Assembly: GCA_000310025.1 (NCBI GenBank)
Contig: FN649742.1
Span: 2,496,075 to 2,518,305, forward strand
From: Ectocarpus siliculosus
Taxonomy: Eukaryota; Sar; Phaeophyceae; Ectocarpales; Ectocarpaceae
Reading direction: 5' to 3'
Length of the DNA: 22,231 nucleotides
In this document: positions 1 through 11,100 of the stretch, in pieces
Numbering within the stretch: the stretch's first letter is position 1
Layout: every line of letters starts with the position of its first letter
Made by a program: the position numbers and the translations under genes
Notes under the pieces: model-generated
Told to the model about the DNA's origin: nothing
Database searches by the model: none
Seen by the model: only the letters and a program-made list of their open reading frames with translations

Positions 1-24
1 CCCCCCCCCCCCCCCCCCCCCCCC
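1..24. repeat. Homopolymer C tract (24 nt) at the left edge
   Basis: The window opens with 24 consecutive C residues. It ends with a run of 22 G (22207-22228). Tracts like this often mark contig boundaries because they stall sequencing or assembly, but similar C runs also occur inside the window (about 4903-4919, 14577-14590, 19377-19392), so they are also a feature of this genome. Confidence 0.9.
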
Positions 25-232
25 ATAAGTCCCGACTTACAACTTATCACCTTCTTCGTCTCGCAGCTCTAACCCACTACGCCGCCCATCCCAACCGCTG
101 TAACCCACTTGTGCGTACCCATCCCACGGGCCTAACAAAATCGCCCGTATTTTAACGTTCGTCAGGTACGCCGTCTTTCGGGGCGTTCTCTTGCCAGTGG
201 TAAGTAAGGCAACAACAGCCAAGCGCACGTAC

Positions 233-395
233 CGCGACCATCGAAATAGCGAATTTCCCCCCCGCGGGCGTGGAGGGCATGGAAGGAGGCGTCGCCCCTC
301 CGAAGAGGAGCCCCTGGCCGATCTTGGTGCGGATGTTGCCTTCCATCTCCGCGAAGAAGCTCCGCTGCTGGTCGTTCCGCCGCGCGACATCGGCC
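233..395 (-). CDS. Second exon of the WW-domain gene
   Basis: An acceptor ending CCGCAG lies at 396-398. The single leading G completes the phase-2 codon of the WW exon, so the frame runs through Arg into ADVARRNDQQRSFF. The exon then gives AEMEGNIRTKIGQG and a Gly/Pro-rich segment, and ends at a GTACGT donor in phase 0. Matching phase and lack of stops support it. I recognise no domain beyond the WW in the previous exon. Confidence 0.62.
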
Positions 396-1094
396 CTGCG
401 GGTCCATCGAAGACGGTTGACGGGGACATTTGTTAACAAAAAATTCACGAATACGTAGATTCAAGTACACAACACGGTTTGGTATTTGTTGGACAGCGAG
501 CCTTGGGACAGCGAGCCAGCAGATGCTAGTTTTGGCGGCGGCGCGGGGGGGGAGGGCTCGGGGAAGGTATAAAAAAGATAAATGGCGACGGCGGGCGGGT
601 TCGACAACGAGAGCGGCCATGCACTTTCGCTCTTGTTCGTGCCTTAGAAGAGGGTGCTTGTTTCTGTTGCCCCGCGTGGGTGTGGGGTTACAAGCTCAGG
701 CATGGCGGCGGACGACGGTATGATGATCTGATGGAATGGCGAGGGTATCGATCATGGGGCGTCCTTACAGTGACATCACGGTTCACTACTACCCGCCACA
801 GCTACCACTGCTGCCGCCGACCGCTGCGTGAGTGGGGAAGACGGCACGTCCTCCCTGCCGCCTCGGCATTAATTACCTCTCTCTTGCCGAGCACAGGGCT
901 AGCGGCTTGTCCCAGACCGACTCTCTGGAGATGATGTGGTAGTAGTACGTCTTCTGAGACGCTTCGTCCAGCACGCTCCGCCACATGGCGGCGTCCTTCT
1001 CCCGTTCCCACTCGTCTTCCTCCGCTTCATCGTCGTCGTCCTCCTCCTCCTCCTCCTCCTGCAGAGACTCCATCGATAGCATAGTCCTCCGCAT
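233..1094 (-). CDS. WW-domain protein, partial gene (two exons seen)
   Basis: Two minus-strand exons, 1094..877 and 395..233, join in one frame across a GT-AG intron. The first carries an acidic run and then a WW domain. The second continues with a polar stretch (FFAEMEGNIRTKI) and a short Gly/Pro-rich segment. WW domains bind proline-rich or phosphoserine-proline peptides, so the product is probably an adaptor or a multidomain signalling or RNA-processing protein. What precedes and follows the WW domain is not visible, so no function is assigned. The gene continues left, because the second exon ends in a phase-0 GTACGT donor and no convincing next exon lies in 1-232. An ATG at 1094 could be the start, but the frame stays open upstream to about 1181 and the true 5' end may be a further exon. 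Confidence 0.7.
396..876 (-). other. Intron of the WW-domain gene
   Basis: A 481-nt interval bounded by GTAATT and CAG on the minus strand. Open frames inside it in other registers show no recognisable domain, and I see no RNA gene in it. Confidence 0.6.
877..1094 (-). CDS. WW-domain exon
   Basis: Reading from the ATG at 1094, about the first 30 residues are dominated by an acidic run of Glu then Asp, encoded by a GAG/GAC repeat at about 1012-1062. The WW domain follows: MWRSVLDEASQKTYYYH, then SVWDKP. It shows the first Trp, the central Tyr-Tyr-Tyr block, the second Trp and the closing Pro at family spacing. The exon ends at a GTAATT donor (876 downward) in phase 2. The upstream boundary is uncertain; AG acceptors at about 1100-1120 are alternatives to a start here. 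Confidence 0.78.
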
Positions 1095-1181
1095 GGCCTC
1101 TGCTCCGCTGCTACAGCTGCTGCCGCTGTTGATTGCGCCCTCCCCCGAACAAACCGGCGAGAGAGCTATGTACGACCACAA

Positions 1182-1872
1182 GAAACAACGGCACGCACGA
1201 GGAGGCGAGAGTGGGAAAAAAAGTGGATGACAGGTACAGTATCATGGAAGACCAGGGATCCTTGCGGACACATCCCAAATGTAGGAACAATCGATCCTTA
1301 GAAGCGTGCTTTGACTTTGAGTAGGGACGAAACGTCAAGAGGGGCACACAGGCGCACATTTCGATCTTTTCACACCGACAGATAACACAGCTAACTGCGA
1401 GTAGGGGAGGATCTTCAAGAGGGCATAACCGGGGCGCGTTCGGGTTCACGTACACCAACAGACAACCACACAGCAGTGCCCGCATGCCTCGGCGAACTCT
1501 ACCGGCGGTAACTACGAAGTCTCAATGGACGTGCATGGTTTGTTTTTATCGACTGGTTTCTATGGGCTAAAAAGCGCCCAAAGGACGAAAGCAACAACAC
1601 ACTACATATCTCTAGCTGAGTTTCCCTCCAACCTCTTCATATCTGATATCCTCCACCTCCACCCAGAGTGGGCAAATGATGTAGAGGACAAATGAAAGGG
1701 GTTCGAAATTGACGAAGCTGGTAAGTCGGAACGGCAAAGTCTAGAGGGATTCAAGAATTTAGGTAAGTGTCGCTTGTTCCAAGAGAGAACGAAATCTTCG
1801 AAAAGAAAGAAAGGATAAGGAGGGTCATGTAGAAGTGTGCGAAAGAAAAAAGGACTTGGTTCAAGGAGTACC
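1182..1872. other. Gene-free stretch with a diverged tandem duplication
   Basis: No exon could be supported here. It contains two diverged copies of a sequence of about 78 nt (1319-1398 and 1399-1476) and purine-rich DNA from about 1680 that may belong to the decayed mobile element beginning near 1873. Missing 5' exons of the WW gene could also lie here. Confidence 0.5.
1319..1476. repeat. Diverged tandem duplication, two copies of about 78 nt
   Basis: Both copies begin GAGTAGGG, carry TCAAGAGGG shortly after, and end in a similar block (CACCGACAGATAACACAGC versus CACCAACAGACAACCACACAGC). Order and spacing are kept, but many positions differ, so the duplication is old. Confidence 0.5.
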
Positions 1873-2150
1873 TACATGGACCAACGGATGAAGGGACAAA
1901 GCCAGCCGAAGGTCAAACTTAGGACTGGGGACATCGGCCTTCGAGAACGTAGACGGAAGATTTTACGGTAGACGGAGACGAAATCAAGTGTGAATGCGGC
2001 TCCGAGCGCGAGGCCCGGGTTCATGCGTTGCAGAATGTCCGTTCTCTGCGAAAAGGAGAGAGAGATGGGCATGGCTGAGCTACGAGAAGTAGAAGGAAGT
2101 TACAGAGAGATGTTTGAGGCATGCAAGAGCCAGGAGAAGAGTGTGGCTAC
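1873..2150 (+). pseudogene. Decayed reverse-transcriptase 3' end (non-LTR-like)
   Basis: Three plus-strand frames carry consecutive pieces of what looks like the C-terminal end of a retrotransposon polyprotein. From 1873 one frame reads MDQRMKGQSQPKVKLRTGDI and ends at a stop near 1969. From 1980 another reads KCECGSEREARVHALQ. A third continues with EREMGMAELREVEGSYREMF to about 2150. The pattern of LRTG-h-IG-L followed by a C-x-CG zinc-knuckle-like motif and a basic/acidic helix is typical of the region after the reverse transcriptase in many non-LTR elements. At least two frameshifts and one stop mean it is not functional. Its boundaries are not visible. Confidence 0.45.
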
Positions 2151-5100
2151 ACATGAGGACGCCCCCCTCCCCCCTGTAACTTTAACTTTTCCACCTATAC
2201 AGGAGCAGATTGTACTCCAAGTGTATCGCACACGGAAGCGATGTGTTCGTCGTGTGTGGCGCGCCTGTTGTGTACGAGCTCGCAAAGATCGAAGTCCTTG
2301 CGGTGCTTGAACAATAGTCGTGGCTGCCGAATGTAAAACTTAAACTTCTGGCCACAGCAGTAGCCGGGATGCCCAATTAACCCATGGCATATATATCTGG
2401 TTTGGGCACAGTATTACGATAGGATCATGACCAGCTTTGGTTCTTCGTCATCCCTGAAAAACGTAGCCTGGGGTGGTGAAAACCCGGCATATCGCTCCGT
2501 CCGGTATTGTAGGTATGCGAGGTCAATGGTCTAGCGACTTTGACACGCATTTGCATGTGTACACACACACACCCTCCCCCAGCCCGCCGAGCCTGGTATG
2601 TTGGTCGCCAGGTGGGACCCCACCGTCGGATTTCAGCCCTCAAAATGCTGTCGTCACTATATATTTATTGCTTGTTGCAGCGTCTTTCTTACAGCAGTAT
2701 TTAGTGTTCCAACTGCAAAGAGAGCAAGTTGCAGTATTTCAAGGGCGGGCGACGGGTTCATTCATCAAAAGCCCCCGGGGGCGCGGCGCTGGGTCAGCGG
2801 GGCGGCTGTCGTCTCGAGATAATGTCTCATGGATTGTTTGTCAACAGAGTGGTTCGGCCCGGAATGAAATGGAAGGAACCGCCGTTCGTTGTTGTACTCT
2901 CATCTCAAGTCTCTCAGTACAGCTGCACGCAGCGGGCAGAGTGTCTTCTTCGAGACGCCAATTGCTACACTTACAGCAGTTGTATGCATAGAAAATCGTT
3001 GTAAAGACGAGTTGGTCGGCGGGCACAAGCGAACCTTAGCTGGTGTGGTGTCTTTCTGTCGTGCGGGCTTCGCACAACACATGAGGCATTTTGGTCCGTT
3101 TATCCTTTCCCTATCAAAACGCGTGGACTACTGCTGTATACGTACATGATTGTTCAGATCAGACGCATTTGTAATGCGTGCGTCTGCAAGTTGATGGATG
3201 GGTCCGCACTGAAATATTTCGACCCCCGACACACATACCTCCGTTGGGATCACACGCGATTAATGTACAAATGCATCCAACAGAGAATATAATTGCCTCC
3301 TATGCATACAGCAGTGCAATCCGTGTGTTTGCGAATCGCGGTTACGTTATTGGCTTATATTTATGTACCCAGGGCACGAGCGCCGAGTGCCGAGATGAGA
3401 TGCATGCAGCAGTTTAGTTCCAAGAATTTCGAGAATTCCGGAGGAGGAGCGAAAACACATAAAAAAAAAAAGCGGGGTATCTAGTCTATGTATGTATGTA
3501 TCTATCGACCACCCGCCAACACAAACAGGACTCAAGCGCGTGATGAAGTCCCCTTACATGCTCAACAGGAGTCATAAACATGTAGTGGAATGGGTCAGCC
3601 ACAACCGCAGCAGGGAGCATGACGAGCATGTGTGTAGCATATGTACGTTGTAATAAAAAGTACGTCGGCAATTTTTCGGGGAGATGCTCCCTAGCGCCAG
3701 GTCAAAGAGAAGGGCCCGGCGCGAACGAAAAAAATCTCTGCCGTCAGGGCACGCGCCCACGAACATGAATGAGGATCGTCCTTTGACGGCCTCAAGATAT
3801 AGCCATGGTCGCATTGAAGAGCACAAGAATCGCTATCTGCATCGGGGGGTCGGGGTCTCAAAAGCTCCAACCTCAAATTGTAGTCGGCAGTCGGGTCGGA
3901 ATGATTTACGCGTGCACAATGCACAACAGACCACAGACAGGCAGCAGGGGGGCGCGTTTCATCTCTTGTCATATGGATCAACCTGTTCCATGTTTGCCCG
4001 CGAAAATAAGCGCCCCGTCCAGGTGCTATCATAAAGTCGTGGGCTGTTACGAGGGACAAGGTGCAAGCGAGAGGGCGACCAACACGGGCGATTTACAGAG
4101 TTGATCGCAAAATTGCCCCCCCCTCGCTTCACTGCTGTCGGTGGAGCTACATCGCTCTGAAGGCCTCCCTGGATGTAAATAAAGAGGTTACATACACCAG
4201 GAAGAGAACGGTATGGATTTTTTTTTCCTCTTGCTTTCGCCGGCGATCCTCCAGCACAGGACAGCGTCACCCTCTAGGTGCCGACAAGCTACCATTCGTT
4301 GTGCTAGAGCAGCAGTAACTGAACCTCATGTCTTGCGTCGCGAGCGCAAGCAGCAGAGAGTGGAAATCGTGAGAGGCCTATTGACAGGTCCGCCGGGAAA
4401 ATGTTTGCGGGTGACCCTCCAAGGTATCAGCCGACCTTCAACATCTCCAATCTCCTACCCTGCCGCCTACGGTGCGCCGACATGGTTACTCTTTTGGATG
4501 AGCCGCAGCCGTGGCAGCAGAGTAAATCCGTCTATCAACTCGCTGCTGAGCCAAGGAGAGATCAGCACTGGTTGCCCATGCGCTCTCCTGCAGCGAACCG
4601 TGTGTTTTGGGGGAGGAATGGTCAAACTGCTGTGTGTGTTGCTTGATAACAGCGAAAACACGCGCGCGCGCTGGTCGGAAAAAACAAGGTACGCAAAACA
4701 CGCGTTGCACATGCAGGCTACCTTTTTCCCTAGCTCTCACACTACACCGACATGCAGCTTGGTCCCTTCCGTCTCTTCTCTCACCTTTCTTTCTCTCGGA
4801 AGCAGCCCCAACCGGCCAAAGTGCAATGCAACACAAGCGAGACACAGCACGAACAGAAGCAGCCGCCAGCACACCACGTCAACTATTGTTTACCCCCCGT
4901 GCCCCCCCCCCCCCCCCCCACCCGCTCGCCGCGGGCGCCATACCGTACTTTTTCGATACATATACCTTTTGCGGGCGCTCCGGTGCGCACCACACTGTAA
5001 AAAAAGTGTCCACATGTATGTCCACACACACACCATGCCATCAATTGCATTTCTCTTTTTTTTTTGGTTGCTGTTTGCCAATCCATGTCGTGCGCCAACC

Positions 5101-6217
5101 CTGGTCGACACCCACACGCAAACACCTTCGCGACTAACCCTTTCTCATTTTTTAGTTGTCGCTACGAGTAGAGAGGATTGATTGCGAACAGTTTCGTCAG
5201 TTTTACATAGACTACAGGGTATTGATACAAAAAAAGTAGGTACGTACCTGGTGTAGCAGTAGAGTGAGTCTACTCCTTGACTAGTCTTTGTATGCATAAT
5301 TTACAGCAGCAGCAAATTATCTATCCATGGATAGAAATGAGAACTTCCACGTTGTACAACCTCCTGCCAAAGAGGGCACGCGCGCATACTCACGTTGTGA
5401 CCGCCGTGCTTCAACATCGACAGCAAGCAGCGTTATTATATGACACACCGACAATACGATAACAACCGGGGTAAAAAAGCGCTGAGTAATTGATGTGCAC
5501 AAATGAATCCCCCAGAACACAACGTAGTTTAGACTGGACCGCGCATGCATGAATTCCCACGACGGAGATTAGCTCTCTTGTCGTCGTTTCAATCCCATTC
5601 TGCGACACTTGGAAACAAAACCGCCGCCCCCCGCCCATAAATAATTTTTGCCGTTTCGACAACCTGCATAAAGAAAATGATGTCTGCATACAGTTTAGAC
5701 TAGAACTTGATCCATCGTGGAGGCATGCGCTCCGATCTACTTGTAACAACACTGGTTGTGATGCCGGTCTGCCGTGCCGGACCGCCGGTATTATCCTGCC
5801 GTGAGTTCTGACGGCCTGGCGGCTGGCGGCCAATATTGTTCTCCGTCCATTGAGGTGTTCGCTGCCGCCCCTTTCCACGTGCGAGAGGACAACGGAGGAG
5901 ATGAATAATAATAGTCGACGCAACGCAAAGAAATGAGCAGCAGTAATAATAGGGCACAGCAGTAGTATATCGTCCGACACATACATGTGAATGGTAAAAC
6001 AAAGTGGTATCGTCGGTGCTGTTGCTTTGTGACACTACCACAGCAGTGCAAACAAACTTGCCGCCCGGGAGGGACGCAGATGATGATGGACCCGAAGGTG
6101 TTTTGCGTCGTTGGATCATCTCCTAACTTTATCAAGATTTTGGTATTAAGTATTTGAGATGTACCTTCAAATTTCCAAGGACGTGGGAGCCACTCACGCA
6201 AGAGGATCAGACGGCCG
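2151..6217. other. About 4 kb with no supported gene
   Basis: Open frames occur on both strands (the longest 322 codons, plus strand, 4213-5181) but none shows a recognisable domain, and several overlap each other in low-complexity DNA. I see simple repeats (CA at about 2560, TATG at about 3485, a C run at about 4903, T runs at about 5050) and ten copies of the octamer ACAGCAGT on one strand or the other. Upstream exons of the WW gene or the 3' UTR of the central gene may lie here. Confidence 0.5.
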
Positions 6218-8194
6218 TCAGCTCGAACATAGCGACAAAGGGACGTGCAAAACACGATGATACAGGCAACCTCTCACCGGTTCACCGCCATACCACCCAT
6301 CATCCTCGTTCAGGCCTCGGTTGCAAGGGGCCTTGTCCGCGATCAACGACTCCAAATAGCCTCCTCCGTTGCGGACGTGATACGCTTCCCCTTCCGTCAA
6401 CTCAAAAGCCGACTGTTCTCCCGCCGCCTTCCTACCCATCGCAACACCTGCCGCAACCACCGTACGCCGCCGCGATGTGTGTGGGGACACAGCAGCCCCC
6501 ACCGTCTTCTTCGGCTCCCAGCGAGCCTTTCCCGAAGGAGGGAGGCAACCGCCGCCGTGCTTGTATCCGCCGCTGTTGTTGTCGTCGGACTGAGGCGAGG
6601 CCTTGTGTTTTCTGCTGCCGTGGTGAAACCGGTAGGGTCGGGAGTACTCCTCCCCGTTGTGGCCTCCCCCAGTGGCCGCTTGAGAACCGTACCGATCCCC
6701 GCCGCCGCCGGCGAGGGGATCTTCCTGTGATGCGGATCTCCTCCTAAGACCGGGCCTACCATTTCTGGTCCAATCCTCGCCATCCTCCGCCTCGTCCCTC
6801 CATCGACTAGGACGCCGGCCCCCCCGGGCTTGCTCTGGCGAAACGCGGTAGCCCCTCCCGCTCGCGTGCCTGTCCTTGCGTCGACCCCTGTTCCACTCCA
6901 GTTCGCGAACCCCCTCGCCGGCCTGGTGTCCCGGCGAGGCCACGTCTCTCTGCCCATCGCTGACGTAACGGTGATAGTGGTACCGAGGGGCTCCGTGGTG
7001 CCGCTCCTCGTGGGCAGGCTGGTAGTAGTGGCGCGAGGCCTTAGTACCTGGCGCGTCCTCCGCACCAACGTACCGTTTGCTCTGGACCGGGTGTTCGCCG
7101 GCAGGGTAGCCTGGCGGGAGAACATACCGGTGCGGTGCACCGATAGCCGGGTCCCGAGGGACGTGGTGGCTCCCTGCCACCCCCGAAGGTTCCAGCCGCC
7201 CTAAGGTTGATCGCGGTGAGGCGCTGCTACTACTGCTGTCCACGTGCCGCCGGATGTGGGGGAGGCTCGGCGCGTGACTCGGCGGGAGCATCTCAGCCGG
7301 CGCGGACGGAGACTGGGGCAGGAGGCGTTGTTGCTCCCAGGCGGGGTTCCATCTCAGTCGCTCTGCGGAGGGGTAGATCGCTCCCTCCATGCCGCTCGGA
7401 GGCGGTCGACCTGACACCGTCACGTACGGAGTGCTGGCGGGGTCAACTCCGGACCCCGGTTGGCGCTGGCCTCTCGTTGCCGCCCCCGCCGACTGATTTC
7501 CACCCGTCGTCTCGGCGCTTTGCACGGGTCTGCCCCGAACCCCCCCCTGAACACCTCCACCCTCGGCTGCTGCTGCTGCTGCTGTCCTAGTCGAGGAGCT
7601 TGGCTGCGGGGTCTTAGGCGCCGCCGCTGGCGGCTGAACTCCAGCTGTGGGCGCAGAGGGTTCCTCTCTCGGCGCGGTACCGATCAGGTGATTATGTTTT
7701 ACCTCCGGCGGGGGGGAAAGACAGGAGGCAAGAAGCGCCGCAGCTACGCTGGGGGAAGGGGTTCTTCGTTGGTCGCCGGCATGATCCTGTTCCTTCAACG
7801 AAGGACGTCGCGGAGCCGAAATACCTTCGTCCACAGTAGCAGTAGCAGAAGCGTCTAAGTTTGAAGGAGTAGGAGGATCCTTTGTCATTGCTGTTGCGGG
7901 GGATTTGGGTTTTGTCGGCTGCCGGGAGCCGTTGGCCGCCGGCGCCTCGAACGTCCGCAGGGACAAGCGCATCGCGTCCTTTTGGCACACTCTAGCCCCT
8001 TTACTGTACGCCGACATAACGGAGAAAACGACGTGCAAGCCTGACGACGTGTTTGCCGCACACCCCTGGGAAGCCTCCGCTCCCTGTCGGCTTTCCCCTC
8101 CGCCTCCTCCGCGGACGGCGAGCTCAACTCCCTGCGCCGGCGCAACTTGGAACTCGTAGCGGTGGCCGGCCACGTAGGGAAAGCGGTGATCCGT
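6218..8194 (-). CDS. Exon 2 of the large low-complexity protein
   Basis: Begins TDHRFPYVAGHRYEFQVAP, which completes the hydrophobic strand pattern of the preceding exon. It then runs for some 550 residues of Gly-, Pro/Ser/Ala- and Arg/Gly/His-rich sequence, and ends at TGA (6218-6220). The start of the exon is fixed by the TTAG acceptor in phase 0. Confidence 0.7.
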   Translation of the reverse strand, partial: TDHRFPYVAGHRYEFQVAPAQGVELAVRGGGGGESRQGAEASQGCAANTSSGLHVVFSVMSAYSKGARVCQKDAMRLSLRTFEAPAANGSRQPTKPKSPATAMTKDPPTPSNLDASATATVDEGISAPRRPSLKEQDHAGDQRRTPSPSVAAALLASCLSPPPEVKHNHLIGTAPREEPSAPTAGVQPPAAAPKTPQPSSSTRTAAAAAAEGGGVQGGVRGRPVQSAETTGGNQSAGAATRGQRQPGSGVDPASTPYVTVSGRPPPSGMEGAIYPSAERLRWNPAWEQQRLLPQSPSAPAEMLPPSHAPSLPHIRRHVDSSSSSASPRSTLGRLEPSGVAGSHHVPRDPAIGAPHRYVLPPGYPAGEHPVQSKRYVGAEDAPGTKASRHYYQPAHEERHHGAPRYHYHRYVSDGQRDVASPGHQAGEGVRELEWNRGRRKDRHASGRGYRVSPEQARGGRRPSRWRDEAEDGEDWTRNGRPGLRRRSASQEDPLAGGGGDRYGSQAATGGGHNGEEYSRPYRFHHGSRKHKASPQSDDNNSGGYKHGGGCLPPSGKARWEPKKTVGAAVSPHTSRRRTVVAAGVAMGRKAAGEQSAFELTEGEAYHVRNGGGYLESLIADKAPCNRGLNEDDGWYGGEPVRGCLYHRVLHVPLSLCSS

Positions 8195-11100
8195 CTAACC
8201 GATGAGTGTGGACCAAGAACAAGCAAGAGGGCGCACGGTCAATGTGTTGACCCTCGCAGGCATGCCAGCGACCAGCGACGCACAAACAAAAACGTGGTGG
8301 AATGACCCCGTCGTTGAATATCTATCTATGTAGTTGATTGAAGGGACTGCAAGATAGGGCGGGAGCTCAGTGGAGCGTGGTGATGATGCGACCACGCGTG
8401 ATAACATTGCCTTACTCCTATTTTGCGTAGTTGCAAGGTGATGCGAAGCCCAGGACACTGCCACCAGTACGAAAACGACCGAGAGACATATATATGTAGT
8501 TCTCAGGAATGTGCCACTCGTGTCGCACACACAACATCGCTGCTGCAAAATCAACCCCCAAACCCAAATCTAAACCTTTATAGTGCGCTAAGTTTCTTGG
8601 CGTGTGGCAAACTACAATCCTCCCTCCAACCAGGACACTGACCTGGACGGCCTCGTGCCCGAAGTGTGCCGCGCTATCATGCACGGTGGCACCGTCTATC
8701 ACGACAGCCGCCGCCGAGCCTGCCTCTTCCCTCAGCGTCACCAGGAGCCGACCGGTGCCCTCGATGCGCGTCACGGACAGGTTCTCGCTCGGCCTGAGAA
8801 AGAACAGAGCGGGCTGCTCCCCGCTGACGAGATGCCGCGACACGTCGGTCCGGAAGAGCATCAGGTCTCCGCCGGCCCCGCCATCGCCCTCCAGATTTCC
8901 AGTAGGCTCTCTCGGGCTACCACGTAGCACAGATTCGGAATGGACTTGAGAGAGCGGCGGCGTAGCCCCTCGCTCGTGTCGCCGCTCGTTTTGGTCCGAT
9001 CGAGCCTTCTCGTCCTCTGCTGCCAAAGAACACGCTTCGATCGGTGTCCAGCGCGTCGGCAGGGACAGCTCATCGAGCTTTTGTTCCTGCCCCCCCGTTC
9101 CTTTCGTTTGTCCGGAAGACCCTAGGTCGCCACCGATGGGCACCGGGTTCGAAGAAGCTCGCGTCCTTCGCTCCGTGCGGCCAACGTATTCCTCCTCGCA
9201 GCCGCCCTTTCGCCCGCAATCGCTGCTGCTGCTTCTCCAGACGACCTCTGAAGGGGTTAACGACAGGGAGCCCGTCGGCGGAGTCCCTTCTGTCTCGCGT
9301 TGCGCCTTGTTCGGCCCCGCCGCCACGGCCCAGTGGCTACTACGGTCGGCGGGTGGTCCTCGGGCGGCTTCTTCCTCTGCCCTTCCTAGTTTTCGGACGG
9401 GCGAGGCCAGGTCAATGTAGCCGTCAGGAATGTCGGCGTGGAAGGATTCCTGCTGCAAGACGTACCTGGCCGTGCGCTCAGGGACAAGCCGGCCGAGCGA
9501 TGACGCAGACCTTGCCGTCAAGGGCGAGCCGCCGTCACCCCATGGGTCTCCTTCCGATGGGGGGATATCCGGAGGAGGGGTCACATCAGTACTGCCCTTG
9601 GTGTCTTCCACAATGGAGAAAGAAGGTGCCAGAAGTGCATGTCTGGGTGGAGAGGCTGTACCCGCCGCCGGAGATGCTGGCACGTTTTTGTTGGTTTTCG
9701 ACAATTCGAACGACTTCGTCTCACAGTTGTCGGCTGAATCGCGGCAACCGTTCGCCATTGACTCCATCGCAGGCGGAACGGCGTGCCCCGACGGCTCTTG
9801 CTGATGGCTTCCCCCCTTTACGGTCTGGTCTGTGCGACCGTCGCTTCGCTCCTTGCTGAGCGGTGGGTATACCTTATTGCCTTCGCTTCTCACCACCACG
9901 GCCGTCGCGAAATTCTCCTGTAAAGATCTGCTGGGCTCTTCTTGCCCTGAACCCGACCGCTTCTGGCGCCGCCTGTGAAGTTTCTTTTGCTCCAGGCGGT
10001 GCGAGTGGGCATCACTATCCCCTGCCTTACGAACCCTACTACTGCGTGTACTCCTTTTTTCCCTGACAGACGTGGCGGAGTCCCTTGATCGATCGCTGCT
10101 GCTCCCCGGCTTGCTTTCCCCGGCGGCGGCGTCATTGGCGGTAAGAACGAGGTGTTTCGTTGCCCCTCGGTCTACAACGTGCACGCCTAGTGCCGACGAT
10201 GGCGACAGATTTACCCTCCTCGCCACCGCGTGTTTTTCTTCCGGGCGCTCGTCTGTAGTCGAACGCCGTTGTCGCCGTGACACCACCCCTCGGCCTTCCG
10301 ACCCATCGCTCTCGCTAATTTTCTCTCCTTGAGTTTCCCCGAGATGTAGTCGATTTAATTCATCTCGTTCCCGTGACGAGGCCTTCGCCTCCTTTACTCC
10401 CCTATCACCTTTTAGCTCCTCTCCAAGGGTGTTGGCACTGCCTAGGGTATGACCCCCAGCAACCATGATCTTGGCTGGGTGCTCATCGGAATGGACCCTT
10501 GGTGTTGCCGGCTTGGTTTCTGGCTGCCCTTTGTCAGCTAGTAGCAGGCCACGGTTCTGTGCCACTACCGATTCTGAAGGCGAATGGTACTCGCGCTTGC
10601 CCGTTATGAAAGATGTTGCGTTTGGACAGCAGTATGTCTTGTCGGCGGTGGCCCCGGTAGAGGGCGCTGTTCGTGTTTCTTCTTCGCCACCATCATGGAC
10701 GTTTTCGGTCGACAACGTCCTCGAAGAACGACCCCGTTTCCGTCGCTTGGAGTCTTGCATTGCGTGTGACGCGTGTGCGGCGGGAACTGCTGGTGTTACT
10801 ACGTCTTCTTGTGGTTGTGCCAGATCACGGGCGGAAGAGTTCGACGACGACCCACTCCTTCTGCGTCGGCGTTCCTTCTTTTCAGCGGTCCCCAGCGAGA
10901 CTGACCCATCGGTTCCGTTGTTCTTGGCTTTCGAGGGTGAAGGAAGCGAAGTTGTTTCGCTCTTCTCTGTCTTCTTGTCTGCAACCTCGATAGCTGCAAG
11001 GGTTGCCGGAGGAGGGACTGTCAATGCCGCCGAGCTTTCTCTTTTCGATCTTGATCGCCCACTCCTCGTTGCATCAGGTTCTTCGTTAGGGCCATCGTCC

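Noticed and set aside
3691-4059. Minus-strand frame of 122 codons with a Cys-rich stretch (CALQCDHG)
   Set aside because: Too few cysteines for a known repeat, and competing plus-strand frames of equal length overlap it.
4213-5181. Plus-strand open frame of 322 codons
   Set aside because: No domain, no clear codon pattern, and it runs through a C homopolymer and T-rich DNA. Frames on the other strand and in other registers are also long here, as expected by chance in this composition.
9044-9859. Plus-strand frame of 271 codons, and similar frames at 6154-6747 and 10465-11112
   Set aside because: They lie antisense to the long minus-strand gene and have no domains; skewed codon use of the real gene leaves the opposite strand open.
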